Source: Acidobacteria bacterium Mor1
GTDB taxonomy: Bacteria; Acidobacteriota; Polarisedimenticolia; Polarisedimenticolales; Polarisedimenticolaceae
Reading direction: 5' to 3'
Assembly: GCA_001664505.1 (NCBI GenBank)
Contig: CP011806.1
Span: forward strand, 3,884,815 to 3,948,814
DNA: 64,000 bases
Under the pieces are notes generated by a model. That model ran no database searches. It was not told the origin of the DNA and worked only from the letters and a program-made list of their open reading frames with translations. The translations under genes were made by a program, and so were the position numbers. This document shows, piece after piece, positions 17,301 to 27,013 of the stretch; within the stretch, counting starts at the first letter, position 1, and the number at the start of each line of letters is the position of its first letter.

Positions 17301-18515
17301 GCCGACGCCTCGGCCACGGTGTTGTTCGCCGAGTGTGAGGCAGGCGAGGGCACGGTGCGGCTCGACGGCAGCCGCAGTTCCGACCCCGACGGCAACATCG
17401 TGAGCTACGAGTGGTTCGAGAACGGCGTGTCGATCGCCTCCGGCGCCGTTGCCGATGTGGTGCTGTCCTTCGGAGATCACACCATCGTGCTGCGGGTCAC
17501 CGACGCCTTCGACGCCATCGATGAAGATGTCGTCGTCGTGACCGTGGGTGACAGCGAGCCGCCGCTGGGCGGCATCGTCAGCCCCGGCGAGGGGCAGTGC
17601 TTCGGACCGCAGCAGACGCCGGTGACCTTGCTCGACGATTTCGCCGACACCTGCTCGACCGAGGTTACGATCGCCTACAGCTGCGACGGTCCTTGCGAGC
17701 CCGATCAGGGGCCGGACTACGCCGCTCACGGCGATCACGCGGTTACCGTGACCGCCATCGACGCCGCGGGGAACCCGGCCTCGGACTCGGTCCGTTTCAC
17801 CATCGATACGGTGGCGCCGACGGTGACCATCGCCGACCCGCCGGGCACCACCGTGATCCCCGACGATCTGCCGCTGGACCTGGTGTTCGAGGCGAACGAC
17901 GACGATGGCGCAGCCGGAGAGATTGCCCACGAGCGCATCCTGCTCAACGGCTGCCTGCTCTACGACGGCCTTACCTTCGGCGACGGCGACGGCCTGCTCG
18001 AGGGACCGCCGGAGGATCCGGCGCTGGTGCTCGACGAGGCGCTGCTCTGCCGGGTCGCCGAGACCTGCGGCTGGACCTCGCTGATCGATCCGGTGCTTAC
18101 CGTCGAGGCAACCGACGCCTGCGGTGGCAACGTCGGCGTCGACACTCTCGATCTCGGCGGCGCGTTGTCGCTCCGTCCCGGGCTTTGCACCTCGATCGAA
18201 CTCGAGATGACCGGACAGAACACCACCGCGGACTGGGACGAACAGCAGGGCGCTGTGGAGTACGACGTGATCCGTGGCGACGTGGCCGCGCTTCGCGCCG
18301 TGAACGGCGGGATCGATCTCGGCAGCGTCACCTGCGTCGAGGGTGGATCCGACGACACCAGCACCGCGGGCAACGAGGACGGCGTGGTTCCGCCGGTGGG
18401 TGGGGTCTTCTTCTTCCTGGTGCAGTCCGACGACGGCCGGCTGCAGAGCGGCTACGGTGAGGACTCGGCCGGGAGGGAGCGCACGATCCAGCCGGGGAAC
18501 GGAGGCTGCAACTAG
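14370..18515 (+). CDS. Giant secreted nidogen-like / FG-GAP / PKD protein
   Basis: 1381 aa with a signal peptide (TAAIAAAVLLLLGSGSAGA). Near residues 108-310 is a nidogen-like (NIDO) region: FSFDMYGSTYDEVFVNNNGNL, then VLAPFWADVDT. From about 445 to 960 there are several FG-GAP/integrin-alpha-like blades carrying calcium-type loops (DLDGDGFADFISGAPG, DFNGDEIPDLLIGA), three of which end in GIIEVCDLG. A PKD domain follows (about 975-1063; DGSRSSDPDGNIVSYEW), then an Ig-like repeat and a C-terminal fibronectin-like module. It is predicted extracellular, calcium-stabilised and adhesive or matrix-related; no catalytic site was recognised. The start ATG follows a G-rich stretch that can serve as ribosome binding site. 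It stands alone, convergent with the kinase gene. Confidence 0.85.
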   Translation: MTERTAAIAAAVLLLLGSGSAGATEDKILDVTPEAEAWAAGESSPYGDPTRFVSPCQTLPADRTPRDSDPTNDGGWLLVDFCTAGPTGSGPAEPPFCTKNDDDSGLLPLGFSFDMYGSTYDEVFVNNNGNLSFGELLSGFDPTGFPLTGPAVLAPFWADVDTRTEGGGKEGDGEGDSTRPRSAVWYKPISVNTLAVTWDNVGYFKRRNDKVNTFQVLISDGNNPEFGLGNNVCFCYDDMQWTTGDASGGVGGFGGAAATVGSNAGDGDRHFVVGRFDRSGASYDGPGGMNDGVDYLDGRGAGSANAICFNASGNNVPPVPQGFPEEEPLQLACNETLDLDLAFLSPEGDQTTTVVVRDLDDAAESGLEIETTSGNVATAHLFWETDPRDEGTYVLEFAATDDFDPPATTERTLTLEVTCFATTPLPNVSEEVVSIGSDARIGTSISSAGDLDGDGFADFISGAPGFEQGPFNSAAETGAAAIYLGSPVAEERIQPDIVFVGEAGNDRAGVAVFGDFDFNGDEIPDLLIGAEQVDRTGEEPVASGNGKVYLIFFDPADTETYPVLAGGQGPDYVELSRVGVDIPGVVFEGSALGDQAGFAVAAGPAVSSNGGIEIAIGAPGADIDDEEARTDAGAVYLIFNQPLPSLASLSQVADGSELQIDGVVYRGAAPGDALGFSVAFPGDVVAPMGDDLAMGAPLADTTIGPEDLDLQDAGIAYGAAGGFSLSGIIEVCDLGQPGGGLTAVEGVQILGDQAGARLGFSIAGGRDHLFNGETDLLIGAPLYDIVDSSDADRLDAGIVATAAAQLAGGIIEVCDLGGGIQGAGDGPVLEGVWFVGATGGDQLGYAVSGLGDFTRNGADDLALGAPFFDPETSLMDAGILYVAEGGFGGGESGNDGTFFSGIIEVCDLGDSRPGRGLTGTAASEEAGSSAAPTGDVDGDGQGDAVVGSPGKQEDDGTVSIVTDGSDVANEVPNSPPVADASATVLFAECEAGEGTVRLDGSRSSDPDGNIVSYEWFENGVSIASGAVADVVLSFGDHTIVLRVTDAFDAIDEDVVVVTVGDSEPPLGGIVSPGEGQCFGPQQTPVTLLDDFADTCSTEVTIAYSCDGPCEPDQGPDYAAHGDHAVTVTAIDAAGNPASDSVRFTIDTVAPTVTIADPPGTTVIPDDLPLDLVFEANDDDGAAGEIAHERILLNGCLLYDGLTFGDGDGLLEGPPEDPALVLDEALLCRVAETCGWTSLIDPVLTVEATDACGGNVGVDTLDLGGALSLRPGLCTSIELEMTGQNTTADWDEQQGAVEYDVIRGDVAALRAVNGGIDLGSVTCVEGGSDDTSTAGNEDGVVPPVGGVFFFLVQSDDGRLQSGYGEDSAGRERTIQPGNGGCN

Positions 18516-18566
18516 GGGCGCAGCCCTCGCGCCCGAAGGGGCGCCTGAGACAACTCGTGAACGGTT

Positions 18567-18595
18567 GCTACGGCGTTCCCTCGGAACGCCGTAGC
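18567..18595. terminator. 13-bp perfect hairpin at the convergent ends of two genes
   Basis: Arms 18567-18579 and 18583-18595 are exact reverse complements with a three-base CTC loop. The hairpin covers the last codons and stop of the kinase gene and lies 52 bases after the FG-GAP gene stop. Neither side has a T tract, so a classic intrinsic terminator is not shown. It may act as a Rho-independent-like pause or an mRNA 3' end stabiliser for either transcript. Confidence 0.4.
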
Positions 18596-21198
18596 CATTC
18601 CCGGGCTTCGCCCTCGCGATCCAGCGCGGTGTACACCCGGGCCATCAGCGCCGCGTTGGCCCGGGCCGTTTCGCTGTCCGCCGGCAGGTCGTCCGTTCGT
18701 TTCAGCAGCTCCAGGGCCAGCGGCTCCGCCTCGGCAGGGCGACTGAGCCGGAGCAGGCTCTCGGCGCATCCGCGGAGCGCATCCAGGGTGTAGGGGTGGG
18801 TGCCGCCCAGGACCTCCTCCCCCTGCTCCATCAACTGCTCGTAGAGCGTCAGCGCCATGTCGTGGCGTCCCCGCCGGGACTCGAAGCGAGCCATCAGGTC
18901 CATCGCCCGGAGGGTCTCGGCGTCATCTTCGCCGTAGCGTTGCGCGCGGCGCTCCAGGTTCTCGGTGATCAGCGGCTCGACTTCGTCCAGACGGCCTAGC
19001 ATGAGCAGCATCTCGGCGTGGCCGTTCAACGCTTCGAGGGTGTACGGGTGGTCCTCACCCTGGATGCGCCGCATCTGCTCCAGGGTGTCCCGGTAGAGCG
19101 GCGCGGCGTCCTCGACTCGTTCGTTGCGGCGGTAGACGTCCGCCAGGTTCAGGGTCGAGATCAGGGTTCGGGGGTGGTCGCTCCCGAAGGCCGGATCGTC
19201 GAGCCGGGCCTGCCGCACCTCCTCGAACAGGCTCTGGGCTTGATCGAGCCGATCGGTGTCCTTGTACAGGTGGGCCAGATTGCTTTGGGTTGCCAGGGTC
19301 TGGGGGTTGGTCGCCCCCAGTGCTTTTCGCCGGCCGTCGAGGACCTGCACCAGCAGCGGCTCGGCCTCCTCGAATCGTTGGGACTGGAGATAGACCGCCG
19401 CGAGGTTGTTCATGCCGGTCAGGGTCGCCGGGTCTTCGGCGCCGCGTACGGCGGTGGATACCTCGGTCACCGTGCGGAACAGCTCCTCGGCCTCGGGGCG
19501 CCGCTGACGGAAGTAGTTGATCGCCAGCTGGTTCAACGAGTCGAGGGTGCTCTGATCGTTCTTGCCGTAGAGCTCGGTCTTGAGTTCGATGGCCCGCAGG
19601 AAATGCGGCTCCGCCTCGACGTAGAAGCCGAGACGTTGATAGGTCGTTCCGATGGTGTGACGCAGCGAGGCTTCGACCTCGGGCTGGTCGCCGAAGGAGT
19701 CTCCGACGCTCTGGGAGGATTCGTCGAGCACGTCCCGCACCGTCACCTCGCGGCCCCGGGCCTGGGCGGGGTTGACCGCGATCAGCATGTTCTCGAGGAA
19801 ACGGTTGACCGCCTGCGCCTTGCCCGCCTCCTGTCGCGAGCGGACCAGGCCGACGCCGGTACCGATGATCCCGGCGATCATCGCCAGGATCAGCGCGCCG
19901 GAAAAGGCCACCGCCAGCCGGTTGCGCCGCACGAACTTGGAGACCCGGTAGGCGGTGCTCGGCGGCCGCGCCGTGACGATCTCGTTGTCCAGGTAGGCCT
20001 GCAGGTCGTTGGCCAGGGCGTTGACCGTCGCGTAGCGCCGCGCCGGGTCCTTCTCCATCGCCTTCATCACGATCCAGTCCAGATCGCCGTGAAGCTGGCG
20101 GTTGAGGCCGCGTCCGTCGGTGGAACGCCGTTTGGCGATGACGTCGGTGTGGCGGCCGAGCATGGTCACCCGTTTGCTCGGCGTCGGCGGCAGGGATTGC
20201 TGGAGGATCTTCTGCATCTGCGCCATGCCGCCACGGCGCAGATCCTTGGTGCTGAACGGCAAGGTGCCGGTCACCATCTCGTAAAGCACCACCCCCAGCG
20301 AGTAGACGTCGGTGCGGGTGTCGACGTTGGCGCCGGACAGTTCCGCCTGTTCCGGGCTCATGTACTCGGGGGTGCCCAGAAGCTGGCCCATCTCGGTGGC
20401 CAGCGCCTTCTCGTCGCCGGATTGGGTCGTCGCCTTGGCGATACCGAAGTCGATGATCTTGGGTAGCGGTTGGTTGCCCGCCTCGCTGATCAGGATGTTC
20501 GACGGCTTGAGGTCCCGGTGCATCACACCCTTCTGGTGCGCGTGCTGGACGCCGCGGCAGGCCCGGATGAAGAGCTCCAGCCGCTTACGGGTCGACAGCC
20601 GGCTCTTGTCGCAGAACTTGGTGATCGGGGTGCCCGCCACCAGTTCCATCACGAAGTAGGGGCGGCCGCGGGAGGTGGCGCCGGCGTCGTAGACCGAGGC
20701 GATGCTCGGATGGTCCATCACCGCCAGGGCCTGGCGCTCGGTCTCGAAGCGGGTCACGACCTCCTTGGTGTCCATGCCCAGCTTGATGATCTTGAGCGCC
20801 ACGTTGCGCTGCACCGGCTCGATCTGCTCCGCCTTGTAGACCACGCCCATGCCGCCTTCGCCCAGGACCTCGACGATGCGGTAGTTCTTGATCGTGTCCG
20901 AACCGTGTTCCTGCTCCGTTGCCCGGGCGGCATCGGCCAGGCTCGGAGTGTCCGCCGGGAGCATGCGGGTCGGGGAGTCGACCAGCGCACCGTCCTCGGC
21001 GTGGGCCGGCGCGTCGACGACGTCGGAACCGTCGGCGACGGTCGGGGCGTCGGCTCCCGCGCCGTCGGTGGACACGTCGAGAGTCTGGTCGGAATCTTCG
21101 AGCCGGGTGGCCGGTTCCTCGAAGTCCCCGAAATCCTCGGAATCCGACGGACCGGCAGGGGCCGGCGGCTTGCGATCGTCGGGGTCCGGGGGCTTCAT
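18568..21198 (-). CDS. Transmembrane Ser/Thr protein kinase with TPR repeats
   Basis: 876 aa from the ATG at 21198 (a GTG at 21252 is possible; neither has a strong ribosome site). An acidic, low-complexity N-terminal 105 residues precede a PknB-type kinase domain: Gly loop VLGEGGMGVVYKA, VALK lysine near residue 136, catalytic loop HRDLKPSN, DFGIAK and GTPEYMSPEQAE. All catalytic residues are present. One transmembrane helix (about 420-445; FSGALILAMIAGIIGTGVG) precedes about 370 residues of TPR/kinesin-light-chain-like repeats (for example HPRTLISTLNLADVY). This architecture is common in Acidobacteria, Planctomycetes and Myxobacteria. The kinase is predicted cytosolic with TPRs across the membrane. 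Confidence 0.93.
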   Translation of the reverse strand: MKPPDPDDRKPPAPAGPSDSEDFGDFEEPATRLEDSDQTLDVSTDGAGADAPTVADGSDVVDAPAHAEDGALVDSPTRMLPADTPSLADAARATEQEHGSDTIKNYRIVEVLGEGGMGVVYKAEQIEPVQRNVALKIIKLGMDTKEVVTRFETERQALAVMDHPSIASVYDAGATSRGRPYFVMELVAGTPITKFCDKSRLSTRKRLELFIRACRGVQHAHQKGVMHRDLKPSNILISEAGNQPLPKIIDFGIAKATTQSGDEKALATEMGQLLGTPEYMSPEQAELSGANVDTRTDVYSLGVVLYEMVTGTLPFSTKDLRRGGMAQMQKILQQSLPPTPSKRVTMLGRHTDVIAKRRSTDGRGLNRQLHGDLDWIVMKAMEKDPARRYATVNALANDLQAYLDNEIVTARPPSTAYRVSKFVRRNRLAVAFSGALILAMIAGIIGTGVGLVRSRQEAGKAQAVNRFLENMLIAVNPAQARGREVTVRDVLDESSQSVGDSFGDQPEVEASLRHTIGTTYQRLGFYVEAEPHFLRAIELKTELYGKNDQSTLDSLNQLAINYFRQRRPEAEELFRTVTEVSTAVRGAEDPATLTGMNNLAAVYLQSQRFEEAEPLLVQVLDGRRKALGATNPQTLATQSNLAHLYKDTDRLDQAQSLFEEVRQARLDDPAFGSDHPRTLISTLNLADVYRRNERVEDAAPLYRDTLEQMRRIQGEDHPYTLEALNGHAEMLLMLGRLDEVEPLITENLERRAQRYGEDDAETLRAMDLMARFESRRGRHDMALTLYEQLMEQGEEVLGGTHPYTLDALRGCAESLLRLSRPAEAEPLALELLKRTDDLPADSETARANAALMARVYTALDREGEAREWLRRSEGTP

Positions 21199-21329
21199 GC
21201 AGGCGGTCTCACGGGTCGGGCGGCGGACGGTTACTCCGCCGGTTTCGGCCACAAAGGGTCATTCTAGCCGCCGACCGACGTTCCTCAAGCCCGGGACTGC
21301 TACTCTCTGGCTCCGCGGAGGAGACTGTC

Positions 21330-21749
21330 ATGCATCAGGCCAGCCAGGAGCTGCACGTCGAGACCGGCGGCCGCAGCATCATCGAGTTCACCCGGGAGGT
21401 CGTCAGCTGGGTCGCGAGCACCGGCCTCGTCGAGGGGCTCCTGACCCTGCATGTCCGCCACACCTCGGCGTCGCTGATGATTCAGGAGAATGCCGATCCG
21501 GAGGTCGGGCGGGATCTGGAGCGGTTCTTCAGCCGTCTGGTGCCCGACGGCGATCCGATGTTTCGCCACGACTCCGAAGGCCCCGACGACATGCCGGCCC
21601 ACGTCCGCTCGGCGCTGACCTCGACGACCCTCTCGATTCCGGTGGTGGGTGGTCGCCCGGCGCTGGGCACCTGGCAGGGGATCTACCTCTACGAGCATCG
21701 CGCGGCGCCCCATCGCCGCAAGATCGCGATGCACCTGATCGGCGAGTAG
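21330..21749 (+). CDS. YjbQ-family protein (secondary thiamine-phosphate synthase-like)
   Basis: 139 aa. It starts at the ATG at 21330, preceded by GGAGGAG. The whole protein matches the compact YjbQ/UPF0047 fold: a conserved LHVRHTSASLMIQENADPEV segment and a Met/His-containing C-terminal GTWQGIYLYEHR. Members can complement thiamine phosphate synthase mutants weakly, but their true role is unclear. It is a single gene divergent from the kinase gene, with about 130 bases between them. No thiamine gene is nearby. Confidence 0.9.
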   Translation: MHQASQELHVETGGRSIIEFTREVVSWVASTGLVEGLLTLHVRHTSASLMIQENADPEVGRDLERFFSRLVPDGDPMFRHDSEGPDDMPAHVRSALTSTTLSIPVVGGRPALGTWQGIYLYEHRAAPHRRKIAMHLIGE

Positions 21750-21770
21750 TCCCCGGTCGATCCCCTCGAG

Positions 21771-23303
21771 CTAGGGCGCCGAGCCCGCCGCGGCTCCGGC
21801 GCTTCCGCCGGTCTCGCCGACCAGTTCGCCGATGCGCTCGACCAGCGCCTCGCCCCGCACGTCGACGTCGACCACCTTGCCCTGGCGGTCCAGCAGGATC
21901 ATGGTCGGGATGCCGCTGACCCGGTAGCGCTGGGCCAGTTCCGCCTCCCAGCCCTTTCCGTCGTAGATCTGCGGCCAGGAGATCTCGCGCTCTTCGAGCT
22001 CTTCCAGAAAGGCTTCCCGGTCGTCGTCGTCGAGGCTGACCCCGATGATCTCGAAGCCCTGTTCGGCGTACCTGGCGTAGGCGTCCTTGAGGTGCGGTAG
22101 TTCCTGAATGCAGGGGCCGCACCAGGTGGCCCAGAAATCGACCAGCACGACCTTGCCTTCCATGGCGCTCAGGGTCAGCTCGTTCCCGTCCAGATCGGTT
22201 CCACGGAACTGATCCCGCTCGAGTTCGAACAGCGGGTTGCGGGCGCGTTCCCAGGCGTAGTCGAGCACGTCTTCATCTTCGCCGCAGGCCGCGCAGAACG
22301 CTTCGTAGTGCTCCCGCACCTCGGGCGTGATCTCCTTGCCCGCGCGCTCGTAGGCGATGCGCATGCGCCACATGCAGGCCTTGGCCGCGGCGGAACTCCC
22401 GCCGTGTTCGGCGATCAGGGTGGTCAGGTAATTTTCGGCCTCGTCACGCCGGGTGCCGGCGGCCGCGGCGGTCTCTTCGTCGTCCCCCTCTTCGGGCGCC
22501 GACATCAGTCGCGCCTGAGCCGCGATCAACATCGCCTCGGGGCGATGTTCGCTGCCGGCGAAGGTGTCGAGGAACCAGAGCGCCTGCTGCTGAACCCAGG
22601 GTCCGTCGTGCAGGCCCCAGGGATCTCGATATTCGTTGTAGGCCAGGGCGGTCTTGAGGATCTCGGCTCCGGCGGCATCCCGATCGGCGGCGTCGGGATG
22701 GTCGGCGATGTAGCGCTTGAGCGAGGCGATCTTGTTGTCGTAGATCGACCACTGGTTCTCGTAGAAGGAGTCCATGTCATAGAGCGTCGACATGGCGTAG
22801 AGCCTGGTCTCGTCGGCCGAAAAGGACTCGTTCAGTTTCTCCAATGATTCGAACGCGCTCGCGTTGGCCGGTTCGAGTTCGGTGTGCAGTTTGCGCGTGC
22901 GCTCTTTCCACTCGCTCTCGTTCTGCTCCATCCCTTCGAGCAGCGAATCGAAACGGGCCAACTCTCGCAGGCTGTCGAGATCGCTGTCCGAGCCGGCATG
23001 CTCTGCGTCCATCCAACCGGTGTCCACCGCGGTGGTGAGCGCTTCCAGGGCACCGGCACTGTCCCCCTTGAGTGCTCGGGCGCAGGCGAGGTTGTAGTGC
23101 ACCGAGGAATCTTCCGGCGCCAGGTCGGCTTGGCGTTGGCGGAGCTTCACCAGCTTCTTGAAGTTGCCGTCTGCCTGGGCTTCCGAAGCTTGCTCGGCAA
23201 GCTTGCGGTAGCGCTTGACGTCCTTGGGCGTCCCGGCGAAGAGCGCCGTGGCCAGGCTGGAGAGCAGAACGATGGCGGCAACACGGCCGATGGAACGATG
23301 CAT
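21771..23303 (-). CDS. Exported TPR protein with C-terminal TlpA/ResA-like thioredoxin domain
   Basis: 510 aa. An N-terminal signal peptide (AAIVLLSSLATALFAG) is followed by TPR-like helical repeats (about 30-130; VHYNLACARALKGDSAGALEALTTAV) and a long helical middle. The C-terminal 140 residues are a TlpA/ResA-type thioredoxin domain: VVLVDFWATWCGPCIQELPHLK with the CxxC at about 394-398, and the cis-Pro region VSGIPTMILLD. It is predicted to be periplasmic or extracytoplasmic and to reduce disulfides, perhaps during cytochrome c or secreted-protein maturation. The C-terminal Ala/Gly tail is low complexity. It is monocistronic as seen. Confidence 0.88.
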   Translation of the reverse strand: MHRSIGRVAAIVLLSSLATALFAGTPKDVKRYRKLAEQASEAQADGNFKKLVKLRQRQADLAPEDSSVHYNLACARALKGDSAGALEALTTAVDTGWMDAEHAGSDSDLDSLRELARFDSLLEGMEQNESEWKERTRKLHTELEPANASAFESLEKLNESFSADETRLYAMSTLYDMDSFYENQWSIYDNKIASLKRYIADHPDAADRDAAGAEILKTALAYNEYRDPWGLHDGPWVQQQALWFLDTFAGSEHRPEAMLIAAQARLMSAPEEGDDEETAAAAGTRRDEAENYLTTLIAEHGGSSAAAKACMWRMRIAYERAGKEITPEVREHYEAFCAACGEDEDVLDYAWERARNPLFELERDQFRGTDLDGNELTLSAMEGKVVLVDFWATWCGPCIQELPHLKDAYARYAEQGFEIIGVSLDDDDREAFLEELEEREISWPQIYDGKGWEAELAQRYRVSGIPTMILLDRQGKVVDVDVRGEALVERIGELVGETGGSAGAAAGSAP

Positions 23304-23417
23304 GACTTCCCCTTCTCCGGTAGTCCTTACATCATATCCTACGGATTTGAGGCCCTGAAGATTCCCGACCCCGCCCGGATACAGGGCCGATACATCCTCC
23401 GGCGCCCGACGCGGAAA

Positions 23418-23439
23418 GGCCGGCCCCGAAGGGCCGGCC
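23418..23439 (-). terminator. Intrinsic terminator with UUCG loop after the small secreted protein gene
   Basis: On the minus strand GGCCGGCCC and GGGCCGGCC pair (9 bp) around a TTCG tetraloop, followed by TTTCC. It lies 28 bases beyond the stop at 23468. The U tract is short but the stem is very strong. Confidence 0.6.
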
Positions 23440-23467
23440 GAGGATGCGATTTTGCACAGGAATCGGT

Positions 23468-24070
23468 CTAGCGGGCGATGCGGCGGCCACTCAGGTCGGT
23501 GTGGATCGCGACCCGGAAACCTTCCTCTTCCCGATACAAAGTCGCCCAGGCCAGGGGCACCGCACCGAAGTCGGCGAAGCGCAGAACGGCGGATTGCTGC
23601 TCCCCGTTCTCATCCTGGAGCCCGGGCTGGAACACGGCGAACTGCATGTCCTGGCACTCCTGGGTCACGCAGCCTTCACCGAAGGTGGTGATCTGCGCGT
23701 CGGCGACAGCGGGCAGGAACTTGCCGTGGCTGCGCAGAACCAGGTGGATCTCGGCGGTCTCGGTGTCGTAGATCGTCGTCGCCGGGAAGGGCAGGGCGCC
23801 GTAGGTCTGACCGACGGCGTAGGAACCGCCGAGGGAAATCACGCCGCTGGCCGGCACACGCAGGCCCGAGAGGTAAACCACTGCGGTTTCCGGCGCGACC
23901 GGGTTGACGAAAACGTCGTCTTCGTTGCACACACCGTCGGAGCACTTGTCCGGCGCGTTGAAGATCACGGCCCACAGGGTGTAGGCATCGCCGGCCTGGG
24001 GGATCTGTTGAGCCGACACGGCAGTGAAGGCAAGGGCGAGGGTCAGGGCGGTCAGGATCAGCTTTTTCAT
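23468..24070 (-). CDS. Small secreted protein of unknown function
   Basis: 200 aa with a clear signal peptide (MKKLILTALTLALAFTAVSA) and an ATG at 24070 preceded by AAGGAG. The mature protein contains two cysteine pairs (CSDGVC, CVTQEC) and looks beta-rich. Phrases such as SGLRVPASGVISLGGSY and HLVLRSHGKFLP suggest a CHRD-like or beta-sandwich domain, but I do not recognise the family with confidence. It is a stand-alone gene with its own terminator. Predicted periplasmic or extracellular. Confidence 0.75.
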   Translation of the reverse strand: MKKLILTALTLALAFTAVSAQQIPQAGDAYTLWAVIFNAPDKCSDGVCNEDDVFVNPVAPETAVVYLSGLRVPASGVISLGGSYAVGQTYGALPFPATTIYDTETAEIHLVLRSHGKFLPAVADAQITTFGEGCVTQECQDMQFAVFQPGLQDENGEQQSAVLRFADFGAVPLAWATLYREEEGFRVAIHTDLSGRRIAR

Positions 24071-24286
24071 GACTGGGTCTCCTTGAATTGAGGGGCCGGC
24101 TCTGTTTCAGCCGGGTTCGATGATGGACACGTCAACGCCTCGGAAACCCGCCACCGCAATCGCAAAAAAAATCGAATGCCTCGAGAGGACCGTCTTGCCC
24201 GGGATGGACGGCGCCCGTTCGGTGGGGGTGACCGAGCCGAGAGAAGGGCATCGATGCGAAGCCTTGTTTCCCCTCACCCGGCGTGC

Positions 24287-24322
24287 CAAAAAAAGAAAAG
24301 GGCCGCGCACGGTGCGCGGCCC
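24287..24322 (-). terminator. Intrinsic terminator of the P5C dehydrogenase gene
   Basis: Reading on the minus strand, GGGCCGCGCA (24322-24313) and TGCGCGGCCC (24309-24300) form a 10-bp GC stem with a three-base loop, followed by TTTTCTTTTTTT (24299-24288). It begins 28 bases after the stop codon. This is a textbook rho-independent terminator. Confidence 0.9.
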
Positions 24323-24350
24323 CTTGGCAAAGCTGAATCGGTATGGCGCT

Positions 24351-25982
<1,632 letters not shown>

Positions 25983-26203
25983 GAGTGTTAGCTCCCTTGA
26001 CTCTCGAATCTCGTTTTGGAGCCGGCCTGTTCGTGGGGCCCGGATTCCTCCGGGCGGGGGGCGGCCGACGCCAGGGATTCTAACAGCGGGAAACAGGGAA
26101 CAACACCCGGCCGGGAACTGTTTTCCCATGTGCGATTCGGAGTGTGCGGGAGGCCCGAAAAAGGGCCGGGAACCGGGGCAACCGGAGGAGCGGGTGCCGG
26201 GGG

Positions 26204-26485
26204 CTACTGGTTGGTCTCGTCGAGGGCGTTCTGCAGCCGGTCGGAGTAGGCGCCGGTGTTCTGGCGCATCTCCTTGAGGCCGGGCAGGTTCCCCTGGCGC
26301 AACTCCTGGCCCGCTCCGGACTCGCCGTGGTCGTCGAAATCCTGGGGAACCGGAACCCCGCCGTCGTCCTGGAGCTCCATGGCGGTGGGGGCGACCTTCT
26401 GCCAGTTCTTGGCCACCAACAACAGCACGATGGCGGTCACGACGACCAGCATCACCATGCCGAAACCTCCGCCTTGTTTGCGCAT
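26204..26485 (-). CDS. Small single-pass membrane protein
   Basis: 93 aa. After MRKQGGGFG comes one transmembrane helix ([16 protein letters not shown], about 10-26), then a charged, soluble tail rich in Gln, Asp and Asn. I do not recognise the family. The ATG at 26485 has no obvious Shine-Dalgarno sequence and may be leaderless or use a weak site; the frame continues upstream in the opposite-strand msrB region, which is unlikely to be coding. It is divergent from msrB with only 61 bases between starts. Confidence 0.6.
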   Translation of the reverse strand: MRKQGGGFGMVMLVVVTAIVLLLVAKNWQKVAPTAMELQDDGGVPVPQDFDDHGESGAGQELRQGNLPGLKEMRQNTGAYSDRLQNALDETNQ

Positions 26486-26546
26486 ACGACTAATATGGGC
26501 GTGGCGCGATGGGCGGGCAAACCACGGAAACGTAACGAGGTGCAAC

Positions 26547-26951
26547 ATGAGCGACCGCATGGAGAAGACCGAGCAGCAGTGGCGGGAGCAGCTCACCGAC
26601 GAGCAGTACCGGGTGACCCGGATGAAGGGCACCGAGCCGCCGTTTACCGGGGAGTACGTCGACTGCAAGGATGACGGCATCTATCGCTGCGTGTGCTGCG
26701 GCAACGAGCTGTTCGACTCCGGCACGAAGTACGACTCGGGGTCGGGCTGGCCCAGCTTCTTCGAGGCTCTCGACGATGACCGGGTGCGTACCGAGGTCGA
26801 CCTGAGCCACGGGATGCGCCGCGTCGAGGTGTTGTGCGGCAAGTGCGACGCTCACCTGGGGCACGTCTTCGACGACGGACCGCACCCCACGGGCAAGCGC
26901 TTCTGCATCAACTCCTGCGCCCTGAACTTCGACGAGCGGGGCGACGAGTAA
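26547..26951 (+). CDS. msrB: Peptide-methionine (R)-S-oxide reductase MsrB
   Basis: 134 aa, ATG at 26547 with GAGG six to seven bases upstream. Two CxxC motifs for structural zinc are present (CVCCG near residue 49 and CGKC near 94). [23 protein letters not shown] and the catalytic RFCINS (Cys about residue 119) complete the family signature. It reduces methionine-R-sulfoxide in proteins. The usual Ser-Ala after INS is replaced by Cys-Ala, which puts an extra cysteine next to the active site and could serve as a resolving residue. No signal peptide, so cytoplasmic. It is followed 62 bases later by the selenoprotein gene. Confidence 0.95.
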   Translation: MSDRMEKTEQQWREQLTDEQYRVTRMKGTEPPFTGEYVDCKDDGIYRCVCCGNELFDSGTKYDSGSGWPSFFEALDDDRVRTEVDLSHGMRRVEVLCGKCDAHLGHVFDDGPHPTGKRFCINSCALNFDERGDE

Positions 26952-27013
26952 GCACGACAAGATCCGAGCCGGTGGGGCTTTCTTCCCGTAGACTCAACCC
27001 GAGGGAGAACGCT

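Noticed and set aside
24071-24350. tRNA-like T-arm sequence (GGGTTCGATG near 24113)
   Set aside because: No acceptor, D or anticodon stems could be folded around it; it is ordinary intergenic sequence.
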